Of a DNA stretch of 64,000 nt, positions 34,382 through 45,124 are shown piece by piece. The translations under genes were made by a program, and so were the position numbers. The stretch's first letter is position 1. Every line of letters starts with the position of its first letter. The stretch covers positions 78,998,428 to 79,062,427 of the forward strand of contig CM070618.1 in NCBI GenBank assembly GCA_036346255.1. Direction: 5' to 3'. Origin of the DNA: Ampelocalamus luodianensis (lineage: Eukaryota > Streptophyta > Magnoliopsida > Poales > Poaceae). Under the pieces are notes generated by a model. That model was given only the letters and a program-made list of their open reading frames with translations. It searched no databases and was not told where the DNA came from.

Positions 34382-35677
34382 CCAACAACCCACTGGACTT
34401 GGTCTCGGGTGCTGCTGATTGTATTGACTCATTCGCAAGACAAGGAAGGACTGAGGAAGCAATAATTGACAAGTCCATTAAACAGTCCCACGTTAGTCAG
34501 AATTACTTGGCACAGGACTCTGGGTGTGACAAAGCCCATACCGCGTGTCAGCATGAAGGTTTCTCTTCTTTGGATTCCGGATTGGGCAAGAACAGCAAGG
34601 TGGGCTTTAGTTGTCCCACGACTGATGGGATTATTCGGTCACCATTGATCCGCAAGGAGGATACGGTGGAACCTCGACAAAGTGAGTGTATTAAGAAGCA
34701 ACAATCTGATGATGGTGACTTGGTTCAAAAGGCTATACAGTGTGCGAAAGTGCGAAACCTTTAAGTTGATTCAAGCAATCCAAGTAAGTCTGGTAATAAA
34801 TATTTCATTTGTGTCTTTTTGTGATGAGCAAATTGTTGAAAAAATTGCTAGCATTGGCATTTCATTAGGAGTTGATAGTTCTGAGATTGGGAGTTCAATT
34901 AACAATCTTAAGACTATTGAGCTAGGACGATTAAAAAATAAAGAAATAGTAGAAGTAGAAAACCTTGTGGATGAAAATCTTGATTGTAATGATTTATCTA
35001 CCTTTAGTCACTTTTGCAATGATTTAGATGGTAATTTGGAGGATGACCAATCTAATTTCACATTAGCGACATATAAAAAGAGGTCGAAAAAGAAGAATTT
35101 CCATAATAGGCCAATTAAATTAAAGTTAAAATGAAAGGTCTTTTTTGGAATAGCAGAGGTGTGGGAGACTTGGCTAAGCATCGTTATATTTGTGATTTGG
35201 TTAAGGAATAACATTTAGATTTTGTCGCCATTCTGGAAACTGGTAAAAAGGACTTTTCAGTGGCTTGTCTTAACCATTTTTGTGGTGGGCGGGATTTTTT
35301 GTGGCATTTTTCTCCCGCACAAGGTCGGTCGGGGGGTATCCTCTTAGGGGTGGATTCTCGGGTTTTCGATATTGGCTCTATCGATGCTGGTGATTTTTAT
35401 GTTAAGTTTCATCTAAAAACAGAGAGGATAATTTCCAATGGGTTCTTGTGGCTATTTACGGTGCAGCTCAAACTCAATTCAAGGAAAAGTTCCTCGCTGA
35501 ACTAGTTCACGCCTGTAAGAAAGAATCTCTTCCTATTTTAATTGGAGGAGATTTTAATATCATCAGGCATTTAGATGAAAAAAAATAATGATAATTTTGA
35601 GTATAGGTGGCCTTTCTTGTTTAACGCTATGATTAATAACTTGGATCTACGAGAAATAGCTTTATCAGGTAGACAAT

Positions 35678-38600
35678 TGTCAGAACCCGGGATTAATATC
35701 CCAGATCCTCTGTGCATTTATGAACTAGTCCCATGATCAGTAGCTAGTTCACACAGTAAACAATTATGGTAACAAAATCATATCACAATTTTATTGATAA
35801 ACAACAGAGTTGATTACAAAGGAGGCTTACATGCCCACAATAAAATAAACACAGCGGAAGACGAAGATGTAGTAGGGTCCAGTTAATCTGCCACAGGCAA
35901 TCGACTGGGGAAGCGGCCTAGTCGTCGAGGTCCACATCGGTAGCAAAGTCCTTCTCCTCTGAAATTTTGTTTGCATAAAGCAAGTATGAGCACAACTTCC
36001 GTGCTCGCAAGTTACACCCGTCAAGTAACAGAATGACATGCATATATGGATGTAACAATAGAAAGACTTATTGGTTTATTTGCATAAAGCAGCATTTCTT
36101 TTAAATAATGGTACTAAGTTCCAAAGCAGTTATAAAATTCTCAATTTTATAGTCAGATAACATTCACACATAAATGGTGAAGGATACCCTCCTATCACAT
36201 GGCTTCCTGCCCAATTCCCATCTGGATAAACCAGTTTTGAAGAAGTCTTTTTCAAACAAAAACCAAAGTCTAACTTTGAGTAGTTCTGATAGTATGTCCA
36301 TAACCGCGGACACGGCTATTCGAATAGTTTTACACTCTGCAGAGGTTGTACAGCTTTACCCACATGACAAGACTTCTCTAGTTTGTCCGGCATATATCTA
36401 TGCCACCGCTCACTACCTTTGGTAAGCGGTCTAGAGCATGTGTCGAGGCCTTTACAATGTTCTGTCTTAATGTATTTGTGTCCGCTAAGGTTTCGCTACC
36501 ATTGGACTGACCATCCTCCGGAAGCCCCCTCCTGCGCCAGATGGGTCTACTGTCTGACCAACACCCATACCAACAACATAGCACCAATGACACTAAGACA
36601 TCACAAATTATTTAGCCAAGTCCCGACCCATACTTGGGACATGTGATGGTACGGTATGGCGTAGAATCATGCGCTCGAAGACCGGTCCTTAACTGACTTG
36701 GGCGTTTTTCCATAAAAACCCCTGGGCCTTAACCCTGACCAGATTAAGCCCGTGCATACACCTGCACCCACCAATCATCCATTTCGCCCAAGTCCAAACC
36801 CATTTTTATTTTATTTCATTTTTCAAAGACATAAACTTCCATAACATTCCGATGCCATGGATACCATCTAAACAACAATTGATTTCTGGCTGAAATCCCC
36901 AAAATAAACATGTTTGGTCTAAAAGTGTGGCTAAGCATGATTTTTCTCAAAATGCTCTAGTTTATACTATCGTATCAACTAGGTTTGATCTATGGTGACA
37001 ATATGTTTGCTTCAATTTTCAAAATTGGCCATACAAAAGATTTTAGGCATAACTATACATTTAAAACAGGAATTTAAGATACTGATATAAATAAGCATGC
37101 AGTAATAATTTAAAACGGAATATAAATAATTTAAAATAATAGGATTGATATGATCAAGGGTATAACTTGCCTTGCTTGATGAGGTGACGTTGTTTTTCTT
37201 AACAGATCACCTTAACAGGTCACCTAGTACTCACAAGTACTATCTTTAGGTAGTCCAAGTGTACGATCACGATGATCATACAGTCAAAATCAATCCTCTT
37301 ATGTTGTTCTTCAATCGGCGTCGAAATCTGATTCTCTGAAGTCGTCGAAATCTAATCGTGAAAATACGACCAGATTCAAATAAAATTCAAATAACAACTC
37401 AAAAGAACTCCAAATTAAAATAATTTGATTTAGTTAGCTAGATTACAATTTTATAAAGATTTTGCAACTTGAACCACCCAAATCGGAGTGTGGATGCAAA
37501 AGATATGAATTTTGGAAGATTGAAATTACATGAAATAATAAATTAGGGTTTAAAGGAATTATTGGTCAAATGAACCCAAAATTAAATAATTTTAGTTTGG
37601 TTGGCTAGATCTTGAATTTAAATGAATTTAGGAATTTGAATCGACGAAATCGGAGTTCGTATGAGGGAGAACGAACCCCGGGAAGTTCTAAATCTAAATA
37701 AACCCTAAAATCAGATTTTATTGATTTTCTGAATTATTTTTCTAAAGGAAATTCGGTTTATTGCGCAATATGATGTCAGCAAGGGATTTTCTGAATTTTA
37801 AAGGAATTAAAATAAATTTCTGACAGTGGACCCCACGTGTCATAGACACGGTCCTCATGGACCAAGTCCATGGGACCTATGGCTCGGGGCTGGGGTTGGG
37901 TGGCACGCACGTGCTTGCGTGGCAGCCACCTGGGCGAGCCGTGTCAGCGCGAGGGCGAGGTGGCGCGTGCGTGGCAGTGCAATGTCACGCCGGCGGGTGG
38001 TGGCGCACGGGGACCTATGATCCGGCGAACGGCGGCACGGCTGCCGGCGGCGAGGTGTCAGGGAGAAAGAGGAGGCGACGAGGAGCATGGTGCTTACCAC
38101 GGATGTGCGGGGACGCGAGGTATTCGCCGGCGGCGAGGTCAAAAGCGGCGGCGAGATTGGGGCTTGCGGCGGTGCGGCGATTGAGGGGCTCTCCGACGTC
38201 GAGGAGGCACGCACGGGGTAGTAGACGTCACGACGATGTCGAAGAGGGGGTCGAGGGGGCCGGAAAGTTCTTGACCTCGCCGGAATCGAAGAAAAACCTC
38301 GACGCGGTGGCCCGCGGCAAAACTTGAAACTCGGCCAAAAGAAGAGAGAAAGGGAGGAGTGGGTGGTGTCGTCGGGGTGAGGAGGTCATGGCGATCCTTG
38401 GGGGCCCTTTTATAGGGTCGGAGGAGGCCGGAAAGGGGGAGTCGGTGGTGGAATCACGACGACGATTGCGGGGCGTTCCCGGTGGTTTCGCACGTAGACG
38501 AGGGGGCAACGGCCGGGAGGAGTGGCGGCGAGGTGAGGGGAAGTTAATGCGCACGAAATCGCGAAGAATCCGGGAGGAATACGCGGGTTTGAGTAGCTTC

Positions 38601-39286
38601 CTGTGGCGCGGAAATGGCGGCCGTGTGCAGCTGGAGGAGGAAGGAGGCGCGGGGAGGAAGAAAGGTGCGTGGCCATCGGATTTTCATCCGATGGTTGGGA
38701 GGAGTGGACTGGCGTGGAGGCGTGGATGCCGTCGGATCTTAATCTGACGGTCGAAGGGAGAGAGGGGGAGCGGCGGGAGAAGCGGGCCGGCTGGGGTGAA
38801 GTGGGCCGTGTAGGAGAGAGAGAGAGAGAGATGGGCCGGGAGATTCGGCCCACTAGGGTTTTAGGGTTTTGAATTGATTTAATAATTAATTTAATTCCAG
38901 AAATTCAAAAGGGATTTAGAAAATAGCAAATAAACTCCAAAAAATTTAGAGAAAATTCACAGAAATTCCCTTATTTCTTTTAGACTTAATAAAAGTAGTT
39001 CCAACTTATAATTGGCTATAGTTTTTGCACATAAATTGTTTTGGCTTTAAATTACTTAGGAAAAAGCTTTTAAAAACCTTAGAAAATTCTAGAAATTAAT
39101 TTAAATTTTATTTTTCAGATCAAACCAACTGAAACTTCAAGAACTTCAAACAAATTTTAAATTTTTGACTTTTAAAACTTCAGAAATTCAAATAAAGCAA
39201 TCAAACCCTGGCAAATTCTCAGCAAAACCAGTAAAATAATAATTTTATTTATTTTTATTTTGGTAACAACACTTTGGGATGTTACA
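35678..39286 (-). mobile_element. Solo LTR, 3.6 kb, reverse orientation, probably a gypsy chromovirus
   Basis: The element is bounded by TGTCAGAACCCGGG and GGGATGTTACA, and by the 5 bp duplication ACAAT (35673-35677 and 39287-39291). The unbroken target AGACAATATACTTGGG survives in the first LINE copy at about 34091, which proves the insertion. Read on the - strand it starts TGTAACATCCC and ends CCCGGGTTCTGACA. No internal coding region is present. The GC-rich 37800-38870 part has long open frames on both strands, which are composition effects. Confidence 0.93.
38405..38417 (-). promoter_or_regulatory. TATA box of the solo LTR
   Basis: On the - strand CCCTATAAAAGGG sits just before GC-rich leader-like sequence and far enough from the LTR start to be its promoter. 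A (GA)n tract lies at 38813-38830. Confidence 0.6.
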
Positions 39287-39574
39287 ACAATATACTTGGG
39301 TCAATTCTTTAGATAATTCAACCTTTGAAAAGCTAGATAGAGTCTTAATGAATATAGATTGGGAGTATAAATTTCCCTTTGTCACAGTTAATGCGCTTGA
39401 AAGGTCTTTATCGGATCATACGTCCTTGCTTTTAAATACGAAAGCGACTTCTTTTGGAGGAAGTCAACCGTTATTTAAATTTGAATTAGGTTGGTTGTGT
39501 AGGGATGGGTTTAGGGAGATGGTGACCGATGTGTGGAAAAAAATACTAGAGGCCATTCTGTTTTACAAATTTGG

Positions 39575-42330
39575 CGGTGTAAGGTTAGATGTCTTAGAAG
39601 TTTTCTTCGTAGGTGGGCTAAAAATATAAGTGGTTCTTATAAAAAAAAAAAATAGAGCTTAATTTTTTAGTTGATGAGCTCGATAAAAAAGCTGAGATTG
39701 TGAGGTTGTCTGATCATGATCTTAATCTTAAACGAGTTGCTAATGAAAGATTGGCTCATCTTCTGAGAGAAGAAGAAATTAAGTGGTATCAGAGGTCCAA
39801 AGCGAAATTTCTATTGGAGGGGGATAGAAATACACGCTATTATTATTTGATTGCGAATGGGAAGCATAGACGTCAAAGAATTTTTCAACTTGAACAAGAG
39901 TAAGGAATAATTCGGGGTGATGTACAGTTAAAAACGTATATCACCATTTATTATAAATATTTGTTTGGACCTTCCGAAAGTAATCTTATATCTATGGTTG
40001 ATACTGTTGTGAATGATATACCTCAAGTTTCTGAGGTGGAAAATAATTTTCTTACAGAATCTTTCTCTGAAAAAGAGGTGAAGGAAGCAATTTTTCAAAT
40101 GGACCATAACAAAGCACCTGGGCCAGATGGCTTCCCTGCCGAGTTCTATCAGGTGTTTTGGGATATCATTAAATATGTCTTGCTAGCTATGTTCCAGGAT
40201 TTTTCATAAATGCTCTCTTCCGCTATTTAGCTTGAATTTTGGGATCATTATATTGCTTCCCAAAAAAGTGGATGCTAAACAGATATAGCAGTACAGACCT
40301 ATTTGTCTTTTAAATGTTAGTTTTAAAAATTTACTAAAGTTATTACTAATAGGTTTATGGGTGTAGCGCAAAAGGTTGTTAGACCATATCAGTCGGTGTT
40401 TATGCAGGGGAGATTTATTCTTGATGGAGTACTTATCCTCCACGAAACCATTCATGAATTGCATAAAAAAATTGGATGGAATAGTTTTCAAGATAGGTTT
40501 TGAGAAAGCTTATGATAAAGTTAAATGGTCATTTTAATTCAAACTTTAAGGATGAAAGGCTTTTCTGCTAAGTGGTGCTCCTGGGTGGAAAGTATCGTTA
40601 AGGGAGGGAGTGTTGGAATTAAAGTTAATGATGATCTTGGCTCTTTTTTCCAAACTCAGAAGGGTCTTAGGCAAGGTGATCCTATGTCCCCTATTCTCTT
40701 TAATATTGTAAGGGATATGCTTGCCATTTTTATCTCACATGCTAAAGAAGCGGGCCTTTTATCAGGAATAGTTCCACACTTGATTGAGGATGGGTTGTCA
40801 ATTTACAGTATACTGATGACACGATTCTATTTTTGAATAATGATTTGGAACAAGCCAAAAATCTAAAACTCATTCTTTGTGTATTTGAACAATTATCGGG
40901 TTTAAAGATTAATTTCCATAAGAGTGAGATTTTTTGTTTTGGTTCTGCCAAAGCTGCGGAACCACAGTTTATACAATTATTTGGTTGTGAAGTTGGTGCT
41001 TTTCCTTTCAGATACTTAGGCATCCCTATCCACTATAAAAAGTTAAGGAATAGTGATTGGAAAGGAGTAGAGGATAGAATTGAGAAAAATCTTAGTAGTT
41101 GGAAAGGAAAAAAAATTGTCTGTGGGGGGGTGGTTAGTACTTATTAACTCGGTACTCAGTAGTCTATCTATGTTTATGTTTTTTTGATGTTCCTAGACAA
41201 GTTCTCAAACGACTAGACTTTTATTGCTCTAGATTCTACTGGCAGGGTGACAATCATAAACGTAAATACAGGCTTGCTAAATGGAGTTTAGTTTGTTCGC
41301 CCAAAGAGCATGGCGGACTAGGTGTTCAGAACTTAGATGCAAAAAGTAAAAGCTTGCTCGGGAAATGATTATTTAAATTGCTTAATGAAGAAGTGGTTTG
41401 GCAATCGTTGTTAACGAGGAAGTATTTGGGTGACAAGAGTCTTTCGCGGGTCATTCTTCAATTTGGGTCATTCTAGGTTCAAAATGGAATACAAACTAGG
41501 TTTTGGGAAGATATTTGGTTAGGAGATTCTCCTTTAAAAAGACAATACCCTATTCTGTATAATGTGGTAAGGAGAAAGAAAGATAATGTGGCAAAAAAAT
41601 TGAGATCGACTCCTTTAAATATTTCATTTAGAAGACCTATTATTGGGCCCAAGTTATACGCCTGGAATGAGTTAGTTTTGAGAATTGCTAATTTACAATT
41701 AAGCTCTCAAAAGGATATTTTTATGTGGAATTTAAATAAATCTGGGATGTTTACAGTCAAGTCTTTCTATGGGCTCTAATTAGCAATGTTCAAGTTCCTT
41801 TTAGGAATTTATTTTGGTTAATTAAAATTCCCTTAAAAGTCCAAATTTTCTTTTGGTATCTCAAAAGAGGGGTCGTTTTAACTAAAGATAATCTGCTTAA
41901 AAGGAATTGGAGAGGAAGCACGCAGTGTTGTTTCTGTATTAAAGAGGAAACAATTCAACACCTTTTTTATTGACTGTCCTTTTTCACGTCTTGCTTGGTG
42001 GGTTATTCTATGTGCGTTTAATTTATCTCCCCTTGTAAGCATAACAAATATGTTTGGGAATTGGTTAGCCGGCATTCCAACAATTTTAAAGTCACAACTC
42101 TTGGTGGGAGCTAGTGTCTTATGTTGGTCTATTTGGTGTTGCCGGAACGATGTTATTTTTAACAAAAAGATTATCACTAATCCCTTGTAAGTTATCTACT
42201 CGTGTGGATTTTGGCTACTTGCTTGGGCAAATTTACAAAATTCGGCCCAGAAGGAATATATGGTGGATAGAAGCCTAAGATTAGAGTTTGTGGCGAAGCA
42301 AATCCTCAATTCTCATGGGTGAAGGCTTAG
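39575..42330 (+). pseudogene. LINE ORF2 reverse transcriptase and C-terminal region
   Basis: Fragments in changing frames give, in order, NTRYYYLIANGKHRRQRI, the RT entry motif NKAPGPDGFPAEFYQ, KGLRQGDPMSPILFN, an active-site YxDD (QYTDDTILF, split by a frameshift at about 40806), SGLKINFHKSE, FRYLGIPI, then KEHGGLGVQNLD and a zf-RVT-like C-terminus with CCFCIKEETIQHLFF. Numerous stops (for example 39901, 40207, 41366) show decay. The order and motifs are those of plant L1 ORF2. Confidence 0.88.
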
Positions 42331-42519
42331 TCGCCGGATTTGCAAGTGATCAAGATTAATTTTCAATTGTCTTGTTTTGGTTTTAAGGTTTCTTGCCACT
42401 TTTATCAACGTTGGTTATTTTGTTACTTTTGTCTTTTCATTAAATGGATTGTGTGCATCTTGGATGCAGAGGTCGGGAGAGATTTTTTTCCTTTTCCATT
42501 ATCTAAAAAATGTAAGATG

Positions 42520-42748
42520 GCATTCCCTATGTTTTTAGATAATGAAAGATAAAACTCTTCCGGTCTCTGCATCAAAGATGCACGCAGCCTAGTTTATTAC
42601 AGAGTTTAAAGTGCGAACAATGCCAAAAGCATTAAAGGTGCCTTAAAGCCTAACAACCAAAGTCGATTGAATATTAAACTCAATCATTACAAATTCTTGA
42701 ATTAAACCGCCACCCATGACTATTGTAGATTTGTTTCGCCATAAACCC
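42520..42748 (-). mobile_element. 5'-truncated LINE tail in opposite orientation
   Basis: On the - strand the sequence TTTATGGCGAAACAAATC to GCATCTTTGATGCAGAGACC and ATTATCTAAAAA parallels the 3' end of the large LINE (42285-42515). It is about 230 bp, lies tail to tail with the first LINE, and has its own A-rich end. Confidence 0.8.
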
Positions 42749-42806
42749 CCTCTTGCTATGTAATCATATATGCCCTTCCTCTTGCTATGTAATCATATAT
42801 GCCCTG
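42749..42806. repeat. 29 bp tandem duplication
   Basis: CCTCTTGCTATGTAATCATA starts at 42749 and again at 42778. Confidence 0.95.
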
Positions 42807-43139
42807 GTTGCTCCGGTTGATCAAGTATTCAAGCGGCAGCAGCTTCGTAACTCAACCGGTTTTTCTGCCCGCGCGTGGCGTAGCGCGCGTTTCCTACCTA
42901 GCATCTGTAACCGCGTAATGATTTGCCACTTCTTTTGATAAAGAAACTTGACATGCATTGAGCCCAGCCCTCTATTTGCTCAGTTCTAGTCGGTACTACT
43001 GTAATGAAGAGAAACTCATTAGGGAAAAAACGAACCTAACATACATGCAAAAACAATTGAGAGCAACCATGAATTGACCTCGACGCAGTTAGAGATGAGC
43101 CATGGCGTTTGGTTATGTACTACGACTGAACTTTCTTCT

Positions 43140-43426
43140 CAGCATGTACAATAGGTTTATGTCAGTTGTCTATAGTCTCTGTCACGTAGGATTTTTGCTG
43201 ACGTGGATGAAAGAGAATGAAGAGAGAGAAAGATATTGTCTACAATCTTGTAGTCGACTATAGTACTAGAAACAAGAAAAGCATTAAAAGATTATGTATT
43301 GTCTACAATTCTGTAGCCGACTGTATCATATCACACAACCCATTGTATGAGTTATCTTTAGTGTTGTCTACAATTGACATAAAAAGTTGCTATAGATAGC
43401 AGCTGTTTGTATCATTGTACATGCTC
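43140..43426. mobile_element. Tourist-like MITE
   Basis: Ends CAGCATGTACAATAGG and, inverted, GAGCATGTACAATGAT bound 287 bp. Subterminal GTTGTCTATAG and CTATAGATAGCAGC words are inverted copies. The right flank is TTA, but the left flank is TCT, so the target duplication is degraded. The ends match those of the element at 5095, so the two are related. Confidence 0.75.
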
Positions 43427-43600
43427 TTACTTCCAATAATAAGCTCTATCAAATCTAATTATTTGTTTGGACTGTTTATACCATCAGAAATTTACTTCCA
43501 ATAATGCTCTATATCATCATAAGAAATTGTTTATACCATCAGCATACGCATTTACTTCCAATAATAAGCTCTACCAAATCCAATTATTTGTTTGGACGAT
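43427..43600. repeat. Interleaved direct repeats around ACTTCCAATAATAAGCTCTA
   Basis: ACTTCCAATAAT occurs at about 43429, 43494 and 43554; two copies continue as AAGCTCTA(T/C)CAAATC then AATTATTTGTTTGGAC. TTTATACCATCAG also occurs twice. Confidence 0.85.
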
Positions 43601-43840
43601 ATTTGAACGGCTCCCATGGATGTTCAATTACACAAAGAGAGCGGAGAAAGCGTCCAAGCCTAGGGAACGCGTCGAGCATGACACGGTCTCAACTCTCACG
43701 AAGGCTAGTTAACTCAGATAGCGACCTGATCCCGGTCCTCCCTTTGGCGTCGATGGTGAGTGAACAGACGGAAAATACTCGCAGAATCCAGAATTTTCTT
43801 TCTCCTCTTTGTTTTATCTTTTTTTGATGAAATGGCAAGA

Positions 43841-43892
43841 GCGTTGCCCCTACTGCATTAAAGAAAGCGTTGCCCCTACTGCATTAAAGAAA
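43841..43892. repeat. 26 bp tandem duplication
   Basis: GCGTTGCCCCTACTGCATTA begins at 43841 and 43867. It is preceded by TTTTTTTGATGAAATGGCAAG-like sequence typical of LINE or SINE 3' regions. No gene is seen in the surrounding 43600-44470. Confidence 0.9.
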
Positions 43893-44548
43893 AGAGTGGT
43901 TCACAATTTACATAACCAAAATAACACAAAATAAAAAAGTTGTTTGCAGAGGCAATATAAGAGCTGCGACTCTCCCCTTTGTTTTATCAATGGTCACATC
44001 TCGGTGTCTCACAGGCATGCAAAAAAAAATCACAAGATTATTTCACCTCTAATATTCTAGCATACCTCGTTTAATTGGAGTCTGTCCAAGCATTAGCAGC
44101 AGCATGGATGGACTAACCGCTGTAACTACTATGAGATCTATGATACGGCCGGCAAAAGGTGAGAAGTAAAAAAAAAATCCGAAACAACCTGAATCCAAGT
44201 ACGTCGAATTCTCGCCGTAAGCAAAGAACAGTTCAAATTCATTGGTTATCCGGGAGCATTCCAGAAGTAACAGTTGAGAGAAATAATAAGAGGCGAGTGG
44301 AACATTCTGCACAAGTGCAGGACTCTGAGGACTGGGTCTCCTGTTCTCTTTCAGTACCTGTGCTGTGCACCTACCATATCATTTGTCTCGCGTCAACGGC
44401 GGTTTGGAATCAGCAATCTGCTATCGAACTCCTAAATAGTAGCCTTTTATAATCATCCAAAACTTCTCATAGTGGCGTATATTCTGCCCACGTCTTGTAC
44501 GGTTGTACCTAGATCTTTTTTTGGGTTGTTGCTTCCTCCGTTCCTCGC

Positions 44549-44551
<3 letters not shown>

Positions 44552-44582
<31 letters not shown>

Positions 44583-45097
44583 TTCTGGTTCTTCCTTGAT
44601 CGTGCTGTTTGCTTTGGCTTCACGTTTCAGAGGGAAGCACTGCGTAATCTTACCTGTGGGAGATCAGCTCATGATTTGGGCATTCCTGCAATCCTGCTCT
44701 TATTGCGACGAGTAGATGAAGAGGCGAAGCATTTGGGAGGATTCTAAGACTTTGGCATCAAGGTAAGCTTACCAGTTCTTTGCTATGGCTTGCTATAGCG
44801 CAATTCTTCTTGTTTTTGTAGTTGCTCAGGAATTCTTGCCCTGTTCTTTTAAGCAGGGTAGGTAGGATAGCAAGGAGAATAGGAAATAATCATCTAGAAT
44901 TTTAGATGCGTATGGCATGATCTGTCCAATACTAGAGGTGCCATGCTGTTCCCCTCCTTTGTAGTACTAGTTAGAGGAGGCAGGCAGAAAAATCCACCAA
45001 TCAAACACGGAACAGAGCATTGCAGAGCATGGAGGAAACAAGGGCAAGTTCATCGCTAACCAAACTTCAACTCTCTCTCTCTCTCTCTCTCTCAGGT
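44552..45097 (+). promoter_or_regulatory. 5' leader of the EDR4-like gene with (GA)n tract and 5'-UTR intron
   Basis: A (GA)n run at about 44552-44578 marks a plant-style core promoter or leader. A donor AG|GTAAGC at 44763 and an acceptor at the end of a (CT)n run (CTCTCAG, ending 45097) give a 335 bp intron in the 5' UTR, 27 bp before the start codon. Splice-site shapes are good; this is inference. Confidence 0.55.
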
Positions 45098-45124
45098 AGC
45101 ATCACCCGGTGACGACCGACGACC

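Larger units (their letters stand above)
34382..39574 (+). repeat. Second copy of the LINE duplication, split by a solo LTR
   Basis: 34382-35677 and 39292-39574 together repeat 32803-34381 with only scattered differences, for example ETGKKDF is intact here but frame-shifted in the first copy. The break is exactly the LTR insertion at 35678-39286 plus its 5 bp target duplication. Confidence 0.95.
29600..42520 (+). mobile_element. Decayed L1-type LINE, internally duplicated and hit by a solo LTR
   Basis: The order is a gag-like ORF1 with zinc knuckles, an ORF2 with apurinic-type endonuclease, reverse transcriptase and a C-terminal zf-RVT-like region, then a short 3' UTR ending in a small A-rich tail. 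That is the layout of plant L1 LINEs. Removing the 3.6 kb LTR and the 1.58 kb extra copy leaves roughly 7.7 kb. Many stops and frameshifts show it is dead. The 5' boundary is uncertain (placed near the first ORF1-like frame). Confidence 0.85.

Noticed and set aside
37826..38872. Several overlapping frames over 100 residues
   Set aside because: They sit inside the solo LTR in GC-rich sequence; none shows a known domain.
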